Position numbers and translations under genes: made by a program. From contig JAJTUQ010000003.1 of the NCBI GenBank assembly GCA_021399445.1, positions 4,216,001 through 4,280,000 on the forward strand: 64,000 bases of DNA. The letters are read 5' to 3'. The notes beneath the pieces are model-generated. The model was given only the letters and a program-made list of their open reading frames with translations, had not been told where the DNA came from and made no database searches. Below are positions 11,301 through 23,300 of the stretch, in pieces; positions within the stretch are counted from its first letter, which is position 1, and each line of letters starts with the position of its first letter. This DNA comes from Xylogone sp. PMI_703 (lineage: Eukaryota > Ascomycota > Leotiomycetes).

Positions 11301-14300
11301 GTAATTGAAGAAGATACATCTTCTCAATCTAAGAATAACCTTGGAAGCTCACTGTCTCGCGAGGACCCGGAGCCAGGCCAGTACTGGATGAAACCAACAA
11401 AGGAGGAGATTCAGGGAATGAACCGAGTCCAGCGTCAGAAGGTTACCGGATTCACTGTTGGAAGAGATGGGGTGGGACAAGTCACTTTCAATGTTCCAGT
11501 TGATCTGACGAACATCAACCTCGACGAGATTTTCGATGACATGGTGGTTTTGCTTCCGCGATCCTGTACTGTCTACCCGAACCCATCTAAGAAACCACCT
11601 ATGGGCAAGGGTCTTAACGTTCCTTCCACGATCTCTTTGAAAAATTCCTGGCCTCGTGGTAAAGATAAACGCACTCCTACTGGGGAGAAATCTGGTCCTC
11701 GAGTTCAAAAACATATAGAACGGCTTAAGAGGGTCGCAGATACTAACTTTGTTGATTACGATGCAGAGACAGGGGTCTGGACCTTTACAGTCGAGCATTT
11801 CACTACCTATGGCTTGGATTATGATGAAGAGGAGGATGGCGACGGCGTCAATGAATTGGGGCAAAGCACAGCAAGTATCCTGCCAGGTACTCCTACACCG
11901 ACGCGACGCACCCCCCGCAATGTACAGTTTGAAGAATCGTTTGCTTCCAGCTCTATGAGTCGTACAGAGTCTGATCCGGATGATACATTCGACTTTAAGA
12001 GAAGGAAAATCCTTCCAGGAGCATTTGATGATGAATATGTCGAAGAAGAGGGTATGGAAGATGAGGAACCAGAGGAGCCGTCTTTTTTAGATGATCGCTC
12101 CGTGGGTTCGCAGTCTGATAACGCCGTCGAAGAGCCACTGGATCAAGACGATGTTTTCGTAGACGACGAATCTGTCAGCATCGTGGATCAAGATATGGCG
12201 GGTGCTTTCCCCGAGGCTGACAATTCCACGGAGCATGAAAATGACTCGCATGATGATGAGATTGATATGGATGAAACACCGGGACCAATCATGAGGGCTA
12301 GAATGATGGCAAGTAAGAATTCAGGGTCGCCTACGAAAAAGAAGTTCAAGGCTGGTGATGACTGGACGAGTGCACTGAAAACAACGATCAGTCCGCAGAA
12401 ACAGGATCGGGCGCAACTAAAAAGCTTGCTGGAAATCCAAGAGAACGAGTTGCGTTCCATTGCGCCTATTTCTCCAGTGAAAAGTAGAGTCGTATCCGAT
12501 GGACGTGGCTTCGCAACGAGTATTGACTTGATGAATTCACTATTCGGGCAACCGAAGAGCCCAGCAAAAGTCCAAAAGACTCCTGCTAAGCCACAAGGTT
12601 TTGAGGTTGGTACTCCTTCTCATGCGTGATAGTGTACTTTTGGAAAGGTGATTAGGGCCGTTTGTTGAGCCAACTCATGTATCTAAATGAAATACTAATT
12701 GAAATAGAATGGATTTTTGCTAAAACCTTATTTAGTTTCCTTATGAATTGAAGTCCAAGACCGGTGATGATTTGAGCAAGATGAGCGAATCAGAGCGTGG
12801 CTTCCATGATTCGTTGAAACCGAGTTGGAGTTATGATGGGACACTTGTGTATTCCACCTCCCCAGGTACCAACACATTTGGTCGATCGTCCCGCCGTGCA
12901 AAGGAGAGGGACGGGTTAGTAATAATTCAGAAAGGAGGCGTCGTGTCTGAATGTCGTGATATACGATTTGCAAAATTTTCCAACGAGGTAATGACCCCTA
13001 GAATGAAATCAAGTATCAGTCTAATACCGATATAGTCCTCAGCAAATCTTCTCAAGAAGCAGAAATCTTTCACCAGCATTAATGACTCTAATGGGGTTCC
13101 ATTGGCAAGCCTGTCGAAGGCCGTTTCATTTTCCAACTTCTTTGACAGCAATGTACGAGATCCAGCAGCTATTCACGAGAGACTCGTTTGGGAGTTAGCC
13201 AGCGTTCTGTTTGATGAGATCGCAATTCCTGCAGAATTAGAGCACATTGTCAACGTGGAAAATCGCCTACGAAAAGCCAATCTATCTGATTTCTGGCAGA
13301 AGCTTGTCGACCACTCATCCACCCAGCAGGTTGCAATGGCAAGATCCAACGAAGAAAAGGCGATTGCTTGCCTTGCCGGGCGTCGAATTCCGGATGCTTG
13401 CTCCTACCTAGCAAATGGGAAAGACTTCCACCTTGCCACTCTTGTAGCTCTTATCGGGTCGAATGATAACATGAGGAAGGATATGCGTGAGCAACTCAAC
13501 GAATGGCGGAAATCGCGAGTTCTTTCGGAATTCAGTCAACCTATTCGAGCGATCTACGAAATGCTTGCTAGTAATGTGTGCGTATGTGAAGGTTCCAAAG
13601 GGCCAGCTGAAGATCGCATTGAGTCATTCGCTATTTCTAAACGCTTTGGTCTGGACTGGAGGGAGGCTTTCGGGTTACGATTATGGTATGCGACTCACAC
13701 AGATTCAGATATTGAGGCAGCCGTCAAGCTGTTTGGCGAAGATCTTTCGCAAGATAAAGAAGCAGCTAAACCAATAACTTGGTATGTCGAACAGAGGATA
13801 CCAACTCTATGGGATGATCCACAACTCGAGCAGCGAGAAGATTTATTGTGGGGCCTGTTGAAGATCTATGCTCTCCCAAGCACCGACTTGGAAGCTGTTC
13901 TAACTCCGGAGAATTCACAATTGTCTCCACTTGACTACCGTTTATCTTGGCAGCTTAGATGTGTGCTGACTTCATCTGGCATAATTGAGGCTCGCGAGGA
14001 CACAGTTGATAAAACAGATCAAGCTTCACTTGCATTTGCTGCTCAACTTAGCAACGAAGGTAGCTGGCTTGATGCAACATTTGTACTTCTTCATCTATCT
14101 TCCGCTGATGCCAGGAAAACGGCAATCCAAAACCACCTGGCCCACTATGCTGGCCGGATTGGTTCGGGAGATAGTCAGAGCTTTATCACTCTAACACAGG
14201 ACTTCAAGATCCCTCAAGCTTGGGTTTGGGAAGCAAAGGCGCTTTACATGCGAAGCGTGAAGCAGGATTCAAAGGGAGAAGTTGAATGCCTAATCCAGGC

Positions 14301-14815
14301 AGGTTCATTTGATGAAGCACATCGCACTTTCGCAAAGAAAGTTGCGCCTACCTTGATAATTGAACAGGATTATGCTACCCTCAGAATATTACTAAACGGC
14401 TTCCATGGGAAAGAGGATAGTATATCTGAGTGGCATCTAGGTGGAGAAATTTATCAAGACTTTCTGGTACTACTCGATGCTCAGAAGAGTGGTGCAGTTG
14501 ATGATCTCGTCCTCGAGAGGCTCTTGAACGGATTACCGGCTGTAGCTGATGAGGCCAACCATCCTGATTTCTTGGAGAAGGTAGCCGTTCAACTTATCAG
14601 TGAGGATGTTGCCAAGACGGTGGTTAATAATGGCAAGAGGGGCAATGTGAGTATCCTTAAATAGGAAATAATTGATGGTTGCTAATAAGAGACTACAGAA
14701 AGAGAATCTACCTAAAGTGTTGCGCCTACCGCTCACTGAGGATAAATACCTGCAACATACAGTTGAGCTCAGTCTGGAATACTATAGGAACGTTATGGCT
14801 GGTGTGAAAGGATAA
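8377..14815 (+). CDS. nup145: Nup145-type nucleoporin precursor (Nup98-Nup96)
   Basis: Six exons: 8377-8476, 8590-8682, 8953-12605, 12736-12987, 13036-14646 and 14699-14815, giving 1941 aa in phase throughout. The N-terminal half is rich in FG and GLFG repeats. A GLEBS-like segment at about residues 187-237 (QNICFQPAYQKWSPEELRL core) is the Gle2/Rae1 binding site of Nup98 homologs. The autoproteolytic domain ends in HFTTYG, with expected self-cleavage after Phe ~1014 (nt 11801/11802). The rest (about 927 aa) is Nup96/Nup145C, the alpha-helical component of the Y (Nup84) complex, recognisable from SFKPSW-like and GRSSRR segments and an FAKFSNE motif. The exon 3/4 join uses a weak donor (GTTGGT at 12606) and gives GFE/FPYELKSKTG, which fits homologs as I remember them. 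Without that splice the frame stops at a TGA at 12627-12629. Confidence 0.9.
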
Positions 14816-15597
14816 GGATTGTTTGGACAAAGAGAGCAGGATCATGGTGCTACGGCGCCAAATAGTGAACGTCAAGGTGGCTGTAAGAGAAAAAAGCAAA
14901 ATACGGCCGCTTCAGAGCGTATGGGTGTAAGCATGGGAAACAAAAATGGGAAGCGAGCAAGGAAAGGGAAGCCTTGGGATCTTAATAAACAGTTTGTAAC
15001 ACCAATTTTGTAGCATAGCGTTGCGTTGCATCGTGGTATTACATACAATGATGCTTTAATGATCATTACATTTTCAATCCTTGGGTCTAAGATTATAACG
15101 TTCTTTATGATTGGCACACAAAACATTTAATCGTTACTGGAAGAATCCTCACCTAATTTTAAGTTCATGTTGATACGTGTGGATCATTTTATTTGCAGTA
15201 GTCGACCTATCACTCAGGTCTTGAGCTTCTTTGCTTGCCCTTGTATCCTGCATTACCTATCATAATTTTCTCCCGAAAGCAGTTTACCATCTTTTCTATC
15301 GCCTGAAGGCCAATAGCACCCGTTGATAGAAGAGTTGAGATGTCATGGGATAATTGAATCTATTGAGAACATACATTACTACCAAAGCACAAAGGACTAT
15401 CTTTGCCGACTCCCAAGCTCCATCCAAAAGAGCCTGAATTAATGGTTGTACTCCGCCACCTAAAAATAAACGGACCGCATATATCAAGCTTAACTCTAGG
15501 TGTTTATTTCAAAAAGACATAATATTTATAACTTCCCCTCCAAAGAACGCCATGCACCTTAGAACCTTCATCCGGTTGTCATTAAACCCATCAAACA
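14816..15597. other. Intergenic region between convergent nup145 and DUF676 genes
   Basis: About 0.8 kb of probable 3' UTR sequence for the two convergent genes. A plus-strand frame at 14819-15013 is Lys/Arg-rich, but it starts just after the nup145 stop and has no splice-consistent extension, so I do not call it. Confidence 0.55.
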
Positions 15598-17038
15598 TCA
15601 TAGCTCAACCTGCTGTCCAGATATCCTTATGTCTTTAGATTCCGACTTCCCTTTGGCCCAGCCATTAGTAGTCCACTGAACGATGAGTTTTGTAGCTAGT
15701 TTAGACATCTCATCATACCCAGGGTTATCCTTAGGGGTAAACATTGCTAAATAAGAAAGAAAGATCATTAGCAGGTTTCCTTAAGAAGTAGACAGAATCA
15801 AGGTCCAATGGAAGGCCAAAACTTACATATATGAGCACCAGTCTCATCGCTCGCGGCATCATTAATAGCCTCAATAAAGTAATTCCGCGCCTCCTTCTTC
15901 GGCAGATTGCAGAACGTCCTCTGATTCCCGATAACACTCCCAACCAGGCTTCCATCCGTTTTACTCAGTGCCCGTTTACCCAGTCTCGTATACACATTGG
16001 TATATCCCACGCCCAATTCCTTATTCAAGGTCACCATCATAGCCACCCGCTTCTTCAGCTCCTCCCCTTTAACCAGGCATCCCACGAATTCAAGGTGCGA
16101 TCCCACCCAGGTCCAGCCTTCTGTAATCTGCTCCCGGTTGAAATAGGCAGCAGCACCGCCAGCTACAACCGCTGCACCCGCCGCACCGGCATACATCGCG
16201 AACTTTCCCCATCGCTGCCAAGATGGCGCGTTGGGATCTACAGCTGGTGGCGCAGGTAACGCAGCTACCGGCTTCTTCTCCTCCTTCTTGGTTGTTGTTT
16301 TGGTAGTAGTAGTAGTCGTCGTCGTTGTTTCTGTTGCCTTGGCGCCCCATATCATGCCCGAAAGACTGGTTAGTTGTGTGTAGGCTTCCGTCGCTGTCTG
16401 ATAGTGGCTTTCTGCGCCATGGGCTACGACGCCCGGAGAGATGCCTAGGTACGGGGTATCGAATGCCAAGACGCCTTGGATATATGGGAACATGAAGGCA
16501 TTTAGGACAGCAGCATTGGAGCTGGTGATTTCGGGGGTGTTTGAATCAATGGCCTGGTCGGATGTGATTGAGATGACTGTATCAGCTGCCACGATGCCAC
16601 CCATGCTATGTCCTACCAAGACTGTTCGTACGGAGGGTTCGATTGTCGGAGAGGGAGTCTGGTGCTCGACCTCGATATCAATAACCTTCTCTAAGAGCCT
16701 AGAAATCATTGTATGAGCATTTAGTAACTTGAAGCTTTCGTACAGCCCAGTTGAGCGGAATCTGTGCTGCTTCCCAGACTTACCAATCTCGAAACCTGCT
16801 CACGCACTCCGCTAAATCGCCTCGAGTCTCGAATTTCGGATACACGATGGTGCGTACGTTGATGTCAGGCAGCCCCTTACTCACCAGGCTACGAAGATGC
16901 TCGGGGAAGTTCCCAAACGTATCATCGCCTCCCTGCAGGAACCCGTGTTAGAAACGGCATTTCGTCGATCAATATTTGGTGATTTATGCTTCTAACCTTG
17001 AATCCATGTATAAAACATAGCAATAGAGTCTTCTTCAT
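15598..17038 (-). CDS. DUF676/lipase-like alpha/beta hydrolase, fungal conserved
   Basis: Four exons on the minus strand: 17038-16997, 16932-16784, 16698-15827 and 15746-15598, giving 403 aa. The protein starts MKKTLLLCFIHGFKGGDDTF. This is an early beta strand plus HGFKG oxyanion loop, typical of the DUF676 (serine esterase/lipase) family. The nucleophile elbow is GHSMGG with Ser ~95. A Thr/Lys-rich low-complexity stretch and an Ala/Gly-rich hydrophobic segment (about residues 225-240, GAAGAAVVAGGAAAYF) suggest a membrane contact. The C-terminus is hydrophilic (AHISMFTPKDNPGY). Family members hydrolyse lipid or ester substrates, but the substrate here is not evident. The final exon is needed because the longest single frame ends with an unrelated tail right after a GTAAGT donor. 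Confidence 0.82.
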
Positions 17039-18181
17039 ATTGAACTACTCGCATACCGAGGTCATCGCTGGAGAACAAGAGCTGCGGTGGAGGGGCAGGG
17101 CTGGGGATATTTCTCGAGGCATGCGGGCGGTGAGTTGTGGCAGATCAAGCTATCTATGTCGCCTCCCGCACATGACTTACAGTACTCTTCATGGTCAACG
17201 ATACGAGTGGTTAGATGGAAAAGGGCCAGGCCAAATATAATTTCTAGTATAGGTGTCATATCTATCAGTTACAAATAATGAATTGCTTTTGCTATCTTGT
17301 GCTATATGATTTTATTCTTAGTACTATTTGAAGCGTGCAGGTACTGTGCCTCCTCGGAAAAGCTTAGCCTTGTGTACAAGGCTGAGTGAATCAGCAGGCC
17401 AGTCATGTCAACAGACTTATAATTTACCCTTCATCTTCACCTTTGCCAGAGGTTCGCTTTCGGGGGGGACGTGCGAGAACTTTCCATGTTCTAAAGTTCA
17501 GCTTTGGAATTGCTCTGAATCAGTAATAATCAAATGTCACTCACGGTATAAGCACTGCATTGGGAAGAAAGAATTAAGATCATCGATCATATTATTACTA
17601 TGGGTATAGAGCCGAGACTCTTTTCTATCAGAATCTTCTAAGGGCCAGTCATCTAATTCCGATCCCATACTCCCCGATCATGCCGCCATGAATAGATGTA
17701 ATCATAACTCAAAGTCATGAAATTCCAGCCCAGCCCCGCCCAGCCCCGCCCAGCCCCGCCCAGCCCATACATATCATCCATTCCAGTGTCACATTTACCG
17801 TCCTCTCAAACAGTAGACAATTGCCACCGCTTCATCATATTAGAGAAGCACATATCATGAACGCCAATCCACTCCGAGTAGTATACCCCTTTTTGCGTAC
17901 CATGCTATGCTTCGTCTTGAAAGTGAAAAACAAACCCCAGATAAACGCCGTCCCAATGCAAGAATTATTAACTGCACCAATTCATGCGATGCATCTAGAA
18001 CATAGGAAAGTATATAAGTGAAGAAACATTTTTGGACAAGAGAAGTGCCGACCGACCCTGATCTATAGACCTCGGGAATTCAATGGCCAAATGACAGCGA
18101 TGCTATTGACCTTTGCCACACTCCTGTCTCAGCACGTGCTTTATTCAATGCGGCTGTTAGATAGGACAGTAAGATTGCCTA
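17039..18181. other. Intergenic region upstream of DUF676 gene and downstream of cyclin
   Basis: About 1.1 kb between two minus-strand genes. It should hold the promoter of the DUF676 gene near 17039-17500 and the cyclin 3' UTR near 18100. It contains the CAGCCCCGCC tandem repeat listed separately. No gene is recognised. Confidence 0.5.
17731..17766. repeat. Tandem repeat, 10-bp unit CAGCCCCGCC, 3.6 copies
   Basis: Three perfect consecutive copies of CAGCCCCGCC followed by CAGCCC. It is a short C-rich minisatellite in intergenic DNA with no obvious function. Confidence 0.9.
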
Positions 18182-19369
18182 TCAATGGTGATATCGTGCC
18201 GGCTGGACTCCGAGAAACCGAGAAAAGATATTGCCTGCCATGCTTCTTGACTTCTTAACTGGGACCTCAGCTTTGAAGTCGTCAATGTTCTCAATCTCAT
18301 ATGGAAGAAGGGTACGACCACCAGAACCAGTGTGTTGATGAGCAATGTGAACTTGAGAATAGGACTCGGGGCTCTTGGAGTAGTGCTCTCGAGATCCGCT
18401 AGGAGGAAGGAAGCCTATTTCCTCGAGGAAAGCCATGTTGTCGATGCTACTAGCTGGTGTAGCAGAGCGTGAGAAGGTTGATCGATATGAAGATGCTGAA
18501 GACTGTACAGTGTCTGCCGTACCAGAGCGGGAGAGAGGTGGGACATCAGTGGAAGATGGGGTAGAAGCATGATAGTCATCGTATCCTCCAATGACAACAC
18601 CAGTTGGGTCAACATACTCGCCGTGATAAGACTGATAAGACATGGCTGGAGAAGGGTTGTAACCGGTCTCGTGGTTGGAGTGCCAGTACTCGCTTGCGCG
18701 TTGATATTGCAGACAAGCAATCTCCTGCTGAAGTCTGTGTTGCTCGGCCATAGCAATACGGTGCTGCTCCTTGATGCGAGCATGCTCCTCTGCCATCTGA
18801 ATTTCAGCTCGGATTGGTGCAAGGAATGGATCAAGATGGTAGTAGAGATCTTGTTCGGTGATGATCAGATCCCACTCCAAAAGGTGAAGTAGTTGCTTTT
18901 CCATGAGGTTGACCTCAGTTCGAGAGAAGCCAAATGGCTCGTAACCCCGTACGTTGGAGTATTCAGCCCAATGCTTGTTCTTTGGAGAAGAATCATTGAG
19001 GAACTTGGCCGCGAGGATGAGAGATGCGAGAAAGATGCGGTGGACAGTGCATCGAAGGCCCTTGGCGACAGGTGGAAGTCGTTGTCTCAATCTGGCGAGG
19101 TAGACCAAGGATGTCATGAGAGTAGGGACCTGGACATTTGATCTGCGGACGAGCGAGGTGATGAATTTCTCAAGAGATGGCAACGGGGGTTGCATGGCAG
19201 CTTGAGCAGCAGCTTGTTGAGGTGGCTGGATAGGACCTGGAGAGGGAGGCTCACACTGAATAACCTCGGAAGCCTTGGTAGCAAGATATCTGATCATATC
19301 AGTGCTAACAGGCATGTAGATGAAGTGCTCGAGAGCAAGCTCATTGAGACGATTGTCGACGTACGCCAT
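18182..19369 (-). CDS. Pho80/Pcl-type cyclin (Pho85-family cyclin)
   Basis: Single-exon gene of 395 aa. Residues ~50-175 form a cyclin box: [16 protein letters not shown], then [27 protein letters not shown] and the [10 protein letters not shown] segment. This order is characteristic of Pcl1/Pcl2/Pho80-like cyclins that pair with Pho85/PhoA-type CDKs. The motif [14 protein letters not shown] end of the box (here [16 protein letters not shown]) is well kept. A Gln/Glu/His-rich helix (about 190-240) and a Ser/Thr/Pro-rich tail with many SP/TP sites suggest phospho-regulation. Family roles include G1 progression, polarity and phosphate or glycogen control; which subgroup this is cannot be decided here. 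The 5' side has a very long leader with splice-like signals (see the next entries). Confidence 0.88.
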   Translation of the reverse strand: MAYVDNRLNELALEHFIYMPVSTDMIRYLATKASEVIQCEPPSPGPIQPPQQAAAQAAMQPPLPSLEKFITSLVRRSNVQVPTLMTSLVYLARLRQRLPPVAKGLRCTVHRIFLASLILAAKFLNDSSPKNKHWAEYSNVRGYEPFGFSRTEVNLMEKQLLHLLEWDLIITEQDLYYHLDPFLAPIRAEIQMAEEHARIKEQHRIAMAEQHRLQQEIACLQYQRASEYWHSNHETGYNPSPAMSYQSYHGEYVDPTGVVIGGYDDYHASTPSSTDVPPLSRSGTADTVQSSASSYRSTFSRSATPASSIDNMAFLEEIGFLPPSGSREHYSKSPESYSQVHIAHQHTGSGGRTLLPYEIENIDDFKAEVPVKKSRSMAGNIFSRFLGVQPARYHH

Positions 19370-20320
19370 TGTGCTGAATTTCAGATGATGTTGAAAGTCA
19401 AGTCAAGTGGCTGGGGATGAAGGAATTATAAAAAGTTGAAGGTGGGTGTTGATAAAAAAAGGGAAAGGCGAGGTGGAAAGAAAATATTAAAAAGACAGGA
19501 ATGGAAATTCGTTGACGTCAACTGCTAATGCCCTAGGGTATTGTGCGACTACCACCCACAATAGGAAATACTGTAGACAATAGGTCGAGGTGATAGCTAT
19601 TGTCTCCCTCGACGAGGCAGAGCGAGAAGGCTGAGGACAGAAGGCTGTGAGAGGAACAGTCAGTCTACAAGCACAGGCCAAGCGAGGCAGTCAGGCAGCC
19701 AGCCAATCAGAGCAGTGGAATGGGGAGACGAGCGAAAAGGGAAAAGGGGACGCTAGTGACTTACCACAAAGAAAGCAACCGCACAAGAGAAAGACAGACT
19801 GTCGGTGCGAGGACCTTTTTGCTTTTGTATAAGGAGGGAAGCAAGTAGAAAGGACAAAAGGACAAAGAACCCCCGAGCCAGCGGAAACCCTGTAGATAAT
19901 AATTACGACTGCAATTGGCGCAGTCGCGGATGGTCAAAGGGGAGGCGGAGGGGCGAGGTTGGGGTGCTGGTGCTGGTCGTTGGGTCGGAGTCGGCGAGGG
20001 CGAGGCGAAGGCGAATGGCAGCTCAGCAGCACACAGCACGGCGGGTCTAGCACGGAAGCGAAACTGGCGCCCGGATGATCGCCCTGTCTGGCTGACCTGT
20101 CTTTGCTGCTCTTGGGCAGGCGGGTTTTATTTTCGGGCTTGCGGTTCCACTCTCTGCACACACGAGAGCAAAATCCACAGCAGCGTCCACAGAGAGCCAC
20201 TTGCGAATCCTGGGGCGATGGCGATGGCCTCGATGGGGTCTGGCGATGTTACAGTCCGATGCCTGGGTCGATGCGAGGACAGCACAGGCGGAGCACGATA
20301 CCGTGTCGTACTCACTTAAC
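19370..20320 (-). promoter_or_regulatory. Probable long 5' leader of the cyclin gene with 5' UTR intron signals
   Basis: Reading the minus strand, GTAAGT lies at 19764-19759 (context TTTGTGGTAAGTCAC) and GTGAGT at 20315-20310. Both are strong donor sequences in a region with no coding frame, so one or two spliced leader introns are plausible. The region is purine-rich on the plus strand near 19430-19500 and 19800-19900. The assignment to the cyclin transcript is inferred from strand and position only. Confidence 0.3.
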
Positions 20321-23300
20321 TCAACTGCACTATGGCTCGATGCTTCCAAACGCTCGATGCCAAATCGAATCCTAACTGCAGCAACACGGAGTAGCTTTGC
20401 GGGCTCTGGTCCAGGGGGATGGGAGATGGCCGCAACAGGCAAGCAGAAAATAAGATGGCAGCCGGTGAGTCTGCAGGAGCGGGAGCTGGGTTTCTGCGAG
20501 CTTTTATTACTCTGATTCCTTTTTACCAGGTGCCTGCCGGGTTGTTCGTTCTTGCGTCTCTCGATTTCGCGGGGTGCGCCAGGGGGGTGGTGTATATTTA
20601 AGGATTCGAGAGGCTTGGGCTGACGAGATCTGACTGCAACCGTTGCTTCTTTGATCAGTGCTCGATTCCGCCTACCACAGGAAAGGGAAGTTCGTGTCGA
20701 GCCTCTTCCGTGTTCGTGTGGGTGTGTGTTCGGGAAAATGAGTGCAAGAAGGTAATGAATCCGGCAACTAAGGTAAGGTACTGCTCACAGAGCAATAATA
20801 CGGGCTCGGATGGGGGAAAAGGGGATACAAGTATTATTATTAGGAAGAAGGAAGGGAGAAAGGACTGATGCCTGTGGTTCTATGTTCTATGCACAGAAAT
20901 TAAGAACTAAGACAACAGCGAGATGACGGGTATTATATGCACGACGTTCTTTATTTTTTTTTTTACTGTATTATGATGGCGGTCGACGGCGTCGAGGCCA
21001 GAGCAGTTCTATTATTTGCTGCTTGCTGTTTTGGAAACGGGGGTTGAGGTTTCGGGTCTCACGAGGCGCGAGTCGATGATCAACCGTTGACTGGATTTGC
21101 CTGGAGATCGCAAAACATCCTGACCTATCCTCCTGACGGCCGCGACCCTCTTCCCAAACCCTTGGGCATGCTGTGCCGGAGCATGCCTATCGCAGGTCGG
21201 TCAGATGCGAATTCAGTCGCGCAGGGGCTCCGGATTATTTTGGTGCAGCGTTAGAGAAGCCGCGATAGTTGGGCTAGGCGTAAAGAACCACGGCCTGGGC
21301 TGGGCGACGGTTGGCTGAGGGTCGACCTCCAGGCCGTTGCGCCAGATCCCACTACGGCACTGGCAACTGGGGGGGAGCTGCTAGGCGCTATCCAGTCAGC
21401 CAGTGCTGCCCGTTGATTGCTCCAGCGTGCTTGACGGACCGCTGCATGCCTCTCGCGCGCCACTGACCGACTGGACCTTCTAAATCGTCTTTCTCTGGAC
21501 CATCTTGAACCACGACTCCACGACATTCATTTGAGCCCCTGCATTCCTGGTTTCAGCCCAGGCACACTGCGCTGGATCAGAGGGCGACACGAAGGAAAAA
21601 GACGACGCTGATGGTTCATCCACCTCACGTTCCGCCCGAAGGCCCCCTTCAGCATTAATGCACGGCACGAGGAAACACGAGGGTACCCGTACCCAATCAC
21701 CAGGGCTGATGCTGTTTATCGAGCATGAGGCTCCTTTCACTTGATTCGATGCCTGTAGTCTGTCTGTCATGCTGGTCCCTTTGAATTGCTGTTTCTCTCT
21801 AGAGCATTATCAAAAAAAGTCTGGGCATGAAACAGCTGAGTCCAGAACCGCCTAGTGGATGAACGGTTTTCCTAGCCTGTCCTCTATACGCTGCCTTTAC
21901 TATTGCTGGTTACTATCTGCCTCGCTTCATGCATAGTCATTTGTTAACAGGACTCTACTCCCGCGCAATTAATTAAACCCAGCTAAAATACTGTACACAA
22001 CGGCCGTGAAACAAATGAAATGCCGAGACAGCAAAAGGCTAGGACGTCGTCGGGAACTGCCTTTGAGGATCCCTGAGTCTACCCTAAGGCGAGGTTTGCC
22101 TCTAACATGCTATCATTACTCATTTCATGGGTCTTGTCTGCCCATTCTTTGCATGAGAACATTGATATGCCAGGCTAGAGTTGCCCTCAGCTGTGCTCGG
22201 CATGGGGAACGCGGGGCGCACTAGCCCACTCATGCTGTGAATATTTTGAGGGATCACCACCAGAACACTATCGCAAGTGGCGGTGCCAAGTACTCCAGAG
22301 TTTTACCCTAGATGTTGTTCACGTCGAACATCAACGCACTGTCGCTGATAATCTCTCATTCGTCCTGATTTGAGATGTTGTGCAGCAGGTGGTGATGATG
22401 GGCATATCATCTCAGACCAAATGCTTTGATGTGCATCGATGAGTTGTCATGGTACTTCCCCTCCACTACTCTCGATCAACGAATAGCAAAATTCTGCCAC
22501 CTCCACACTCGTGTTATCGAGTCATAAGGATGCTCAGACTTCCAAGATGAGATGCCACATCGCAAGAGCGGTGAATGATATGGATGATCCAACCAGAAAC
22601 TGGAGGTGTCCAAGCCAATATTTCTCCCATAACAAGCATTCATGCAGGTTTCACTCGGGCCCGGCTCTTGCTGGCCCTTTGTTCATTCAAGGGGCCAGGA
22701 TGCCGGCTGTGGCAAACAACAAGACTCTTGCGGATCAGTAAATTCTAGAGCCTCTAATCTCAAGTCACCAGATACAGGGCAGTGGGAAAACTTTTTGCCT
22801 TGAAGATAATTGGCAAAGCCGTATTCGATAAAACAAGAGAGGATGAATGGGGCTTTGCTTGGTTGCGTCAACGACAATCCACAGGCCTCGTAATCGGCAC
22901 GTTGTACTCTGGCCACAATCCAAGATGGACGCGAAGGGGGAGGCCATAACAAGATTTGCATAAGGGGCTCGGTACACAAACGCACAAAAGAAAGGGAATG
23001 GATCGGGTGCCGAACATGGATAATTTCCTCTGCTGGACTGCAGGAAAGCATGAAGATCATAACAAAGCATATCTGTACAAGTAGATCGGGAGTGGTCGTT
23101 GGTTTCTGGCAACTCGAAGCTGTAGGATCAAGCCACCTCGCAGCCTCCCAACCAAAACCAGCCCCCTAATCGACGATGTCGCGGTGTGGCTCAGCAGGGT
23201 GTATATTCAAAACTGCAGCATACCCGAACAGTCGACAGCCAAGCCTGTGTGGCTGAGGCGTCTTTGCATCTCGAACCTCAACGCTGCCCGCGCTCTGATT

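Noticed and set aside
23200..23300. Possible tRNA B-box-like sequence on the minus strand
   Set aside because: Only a loose GGTTCGAGA-like match with no matching A-box or cloverleaf found nearby. No tRNA gene is supported in the window.
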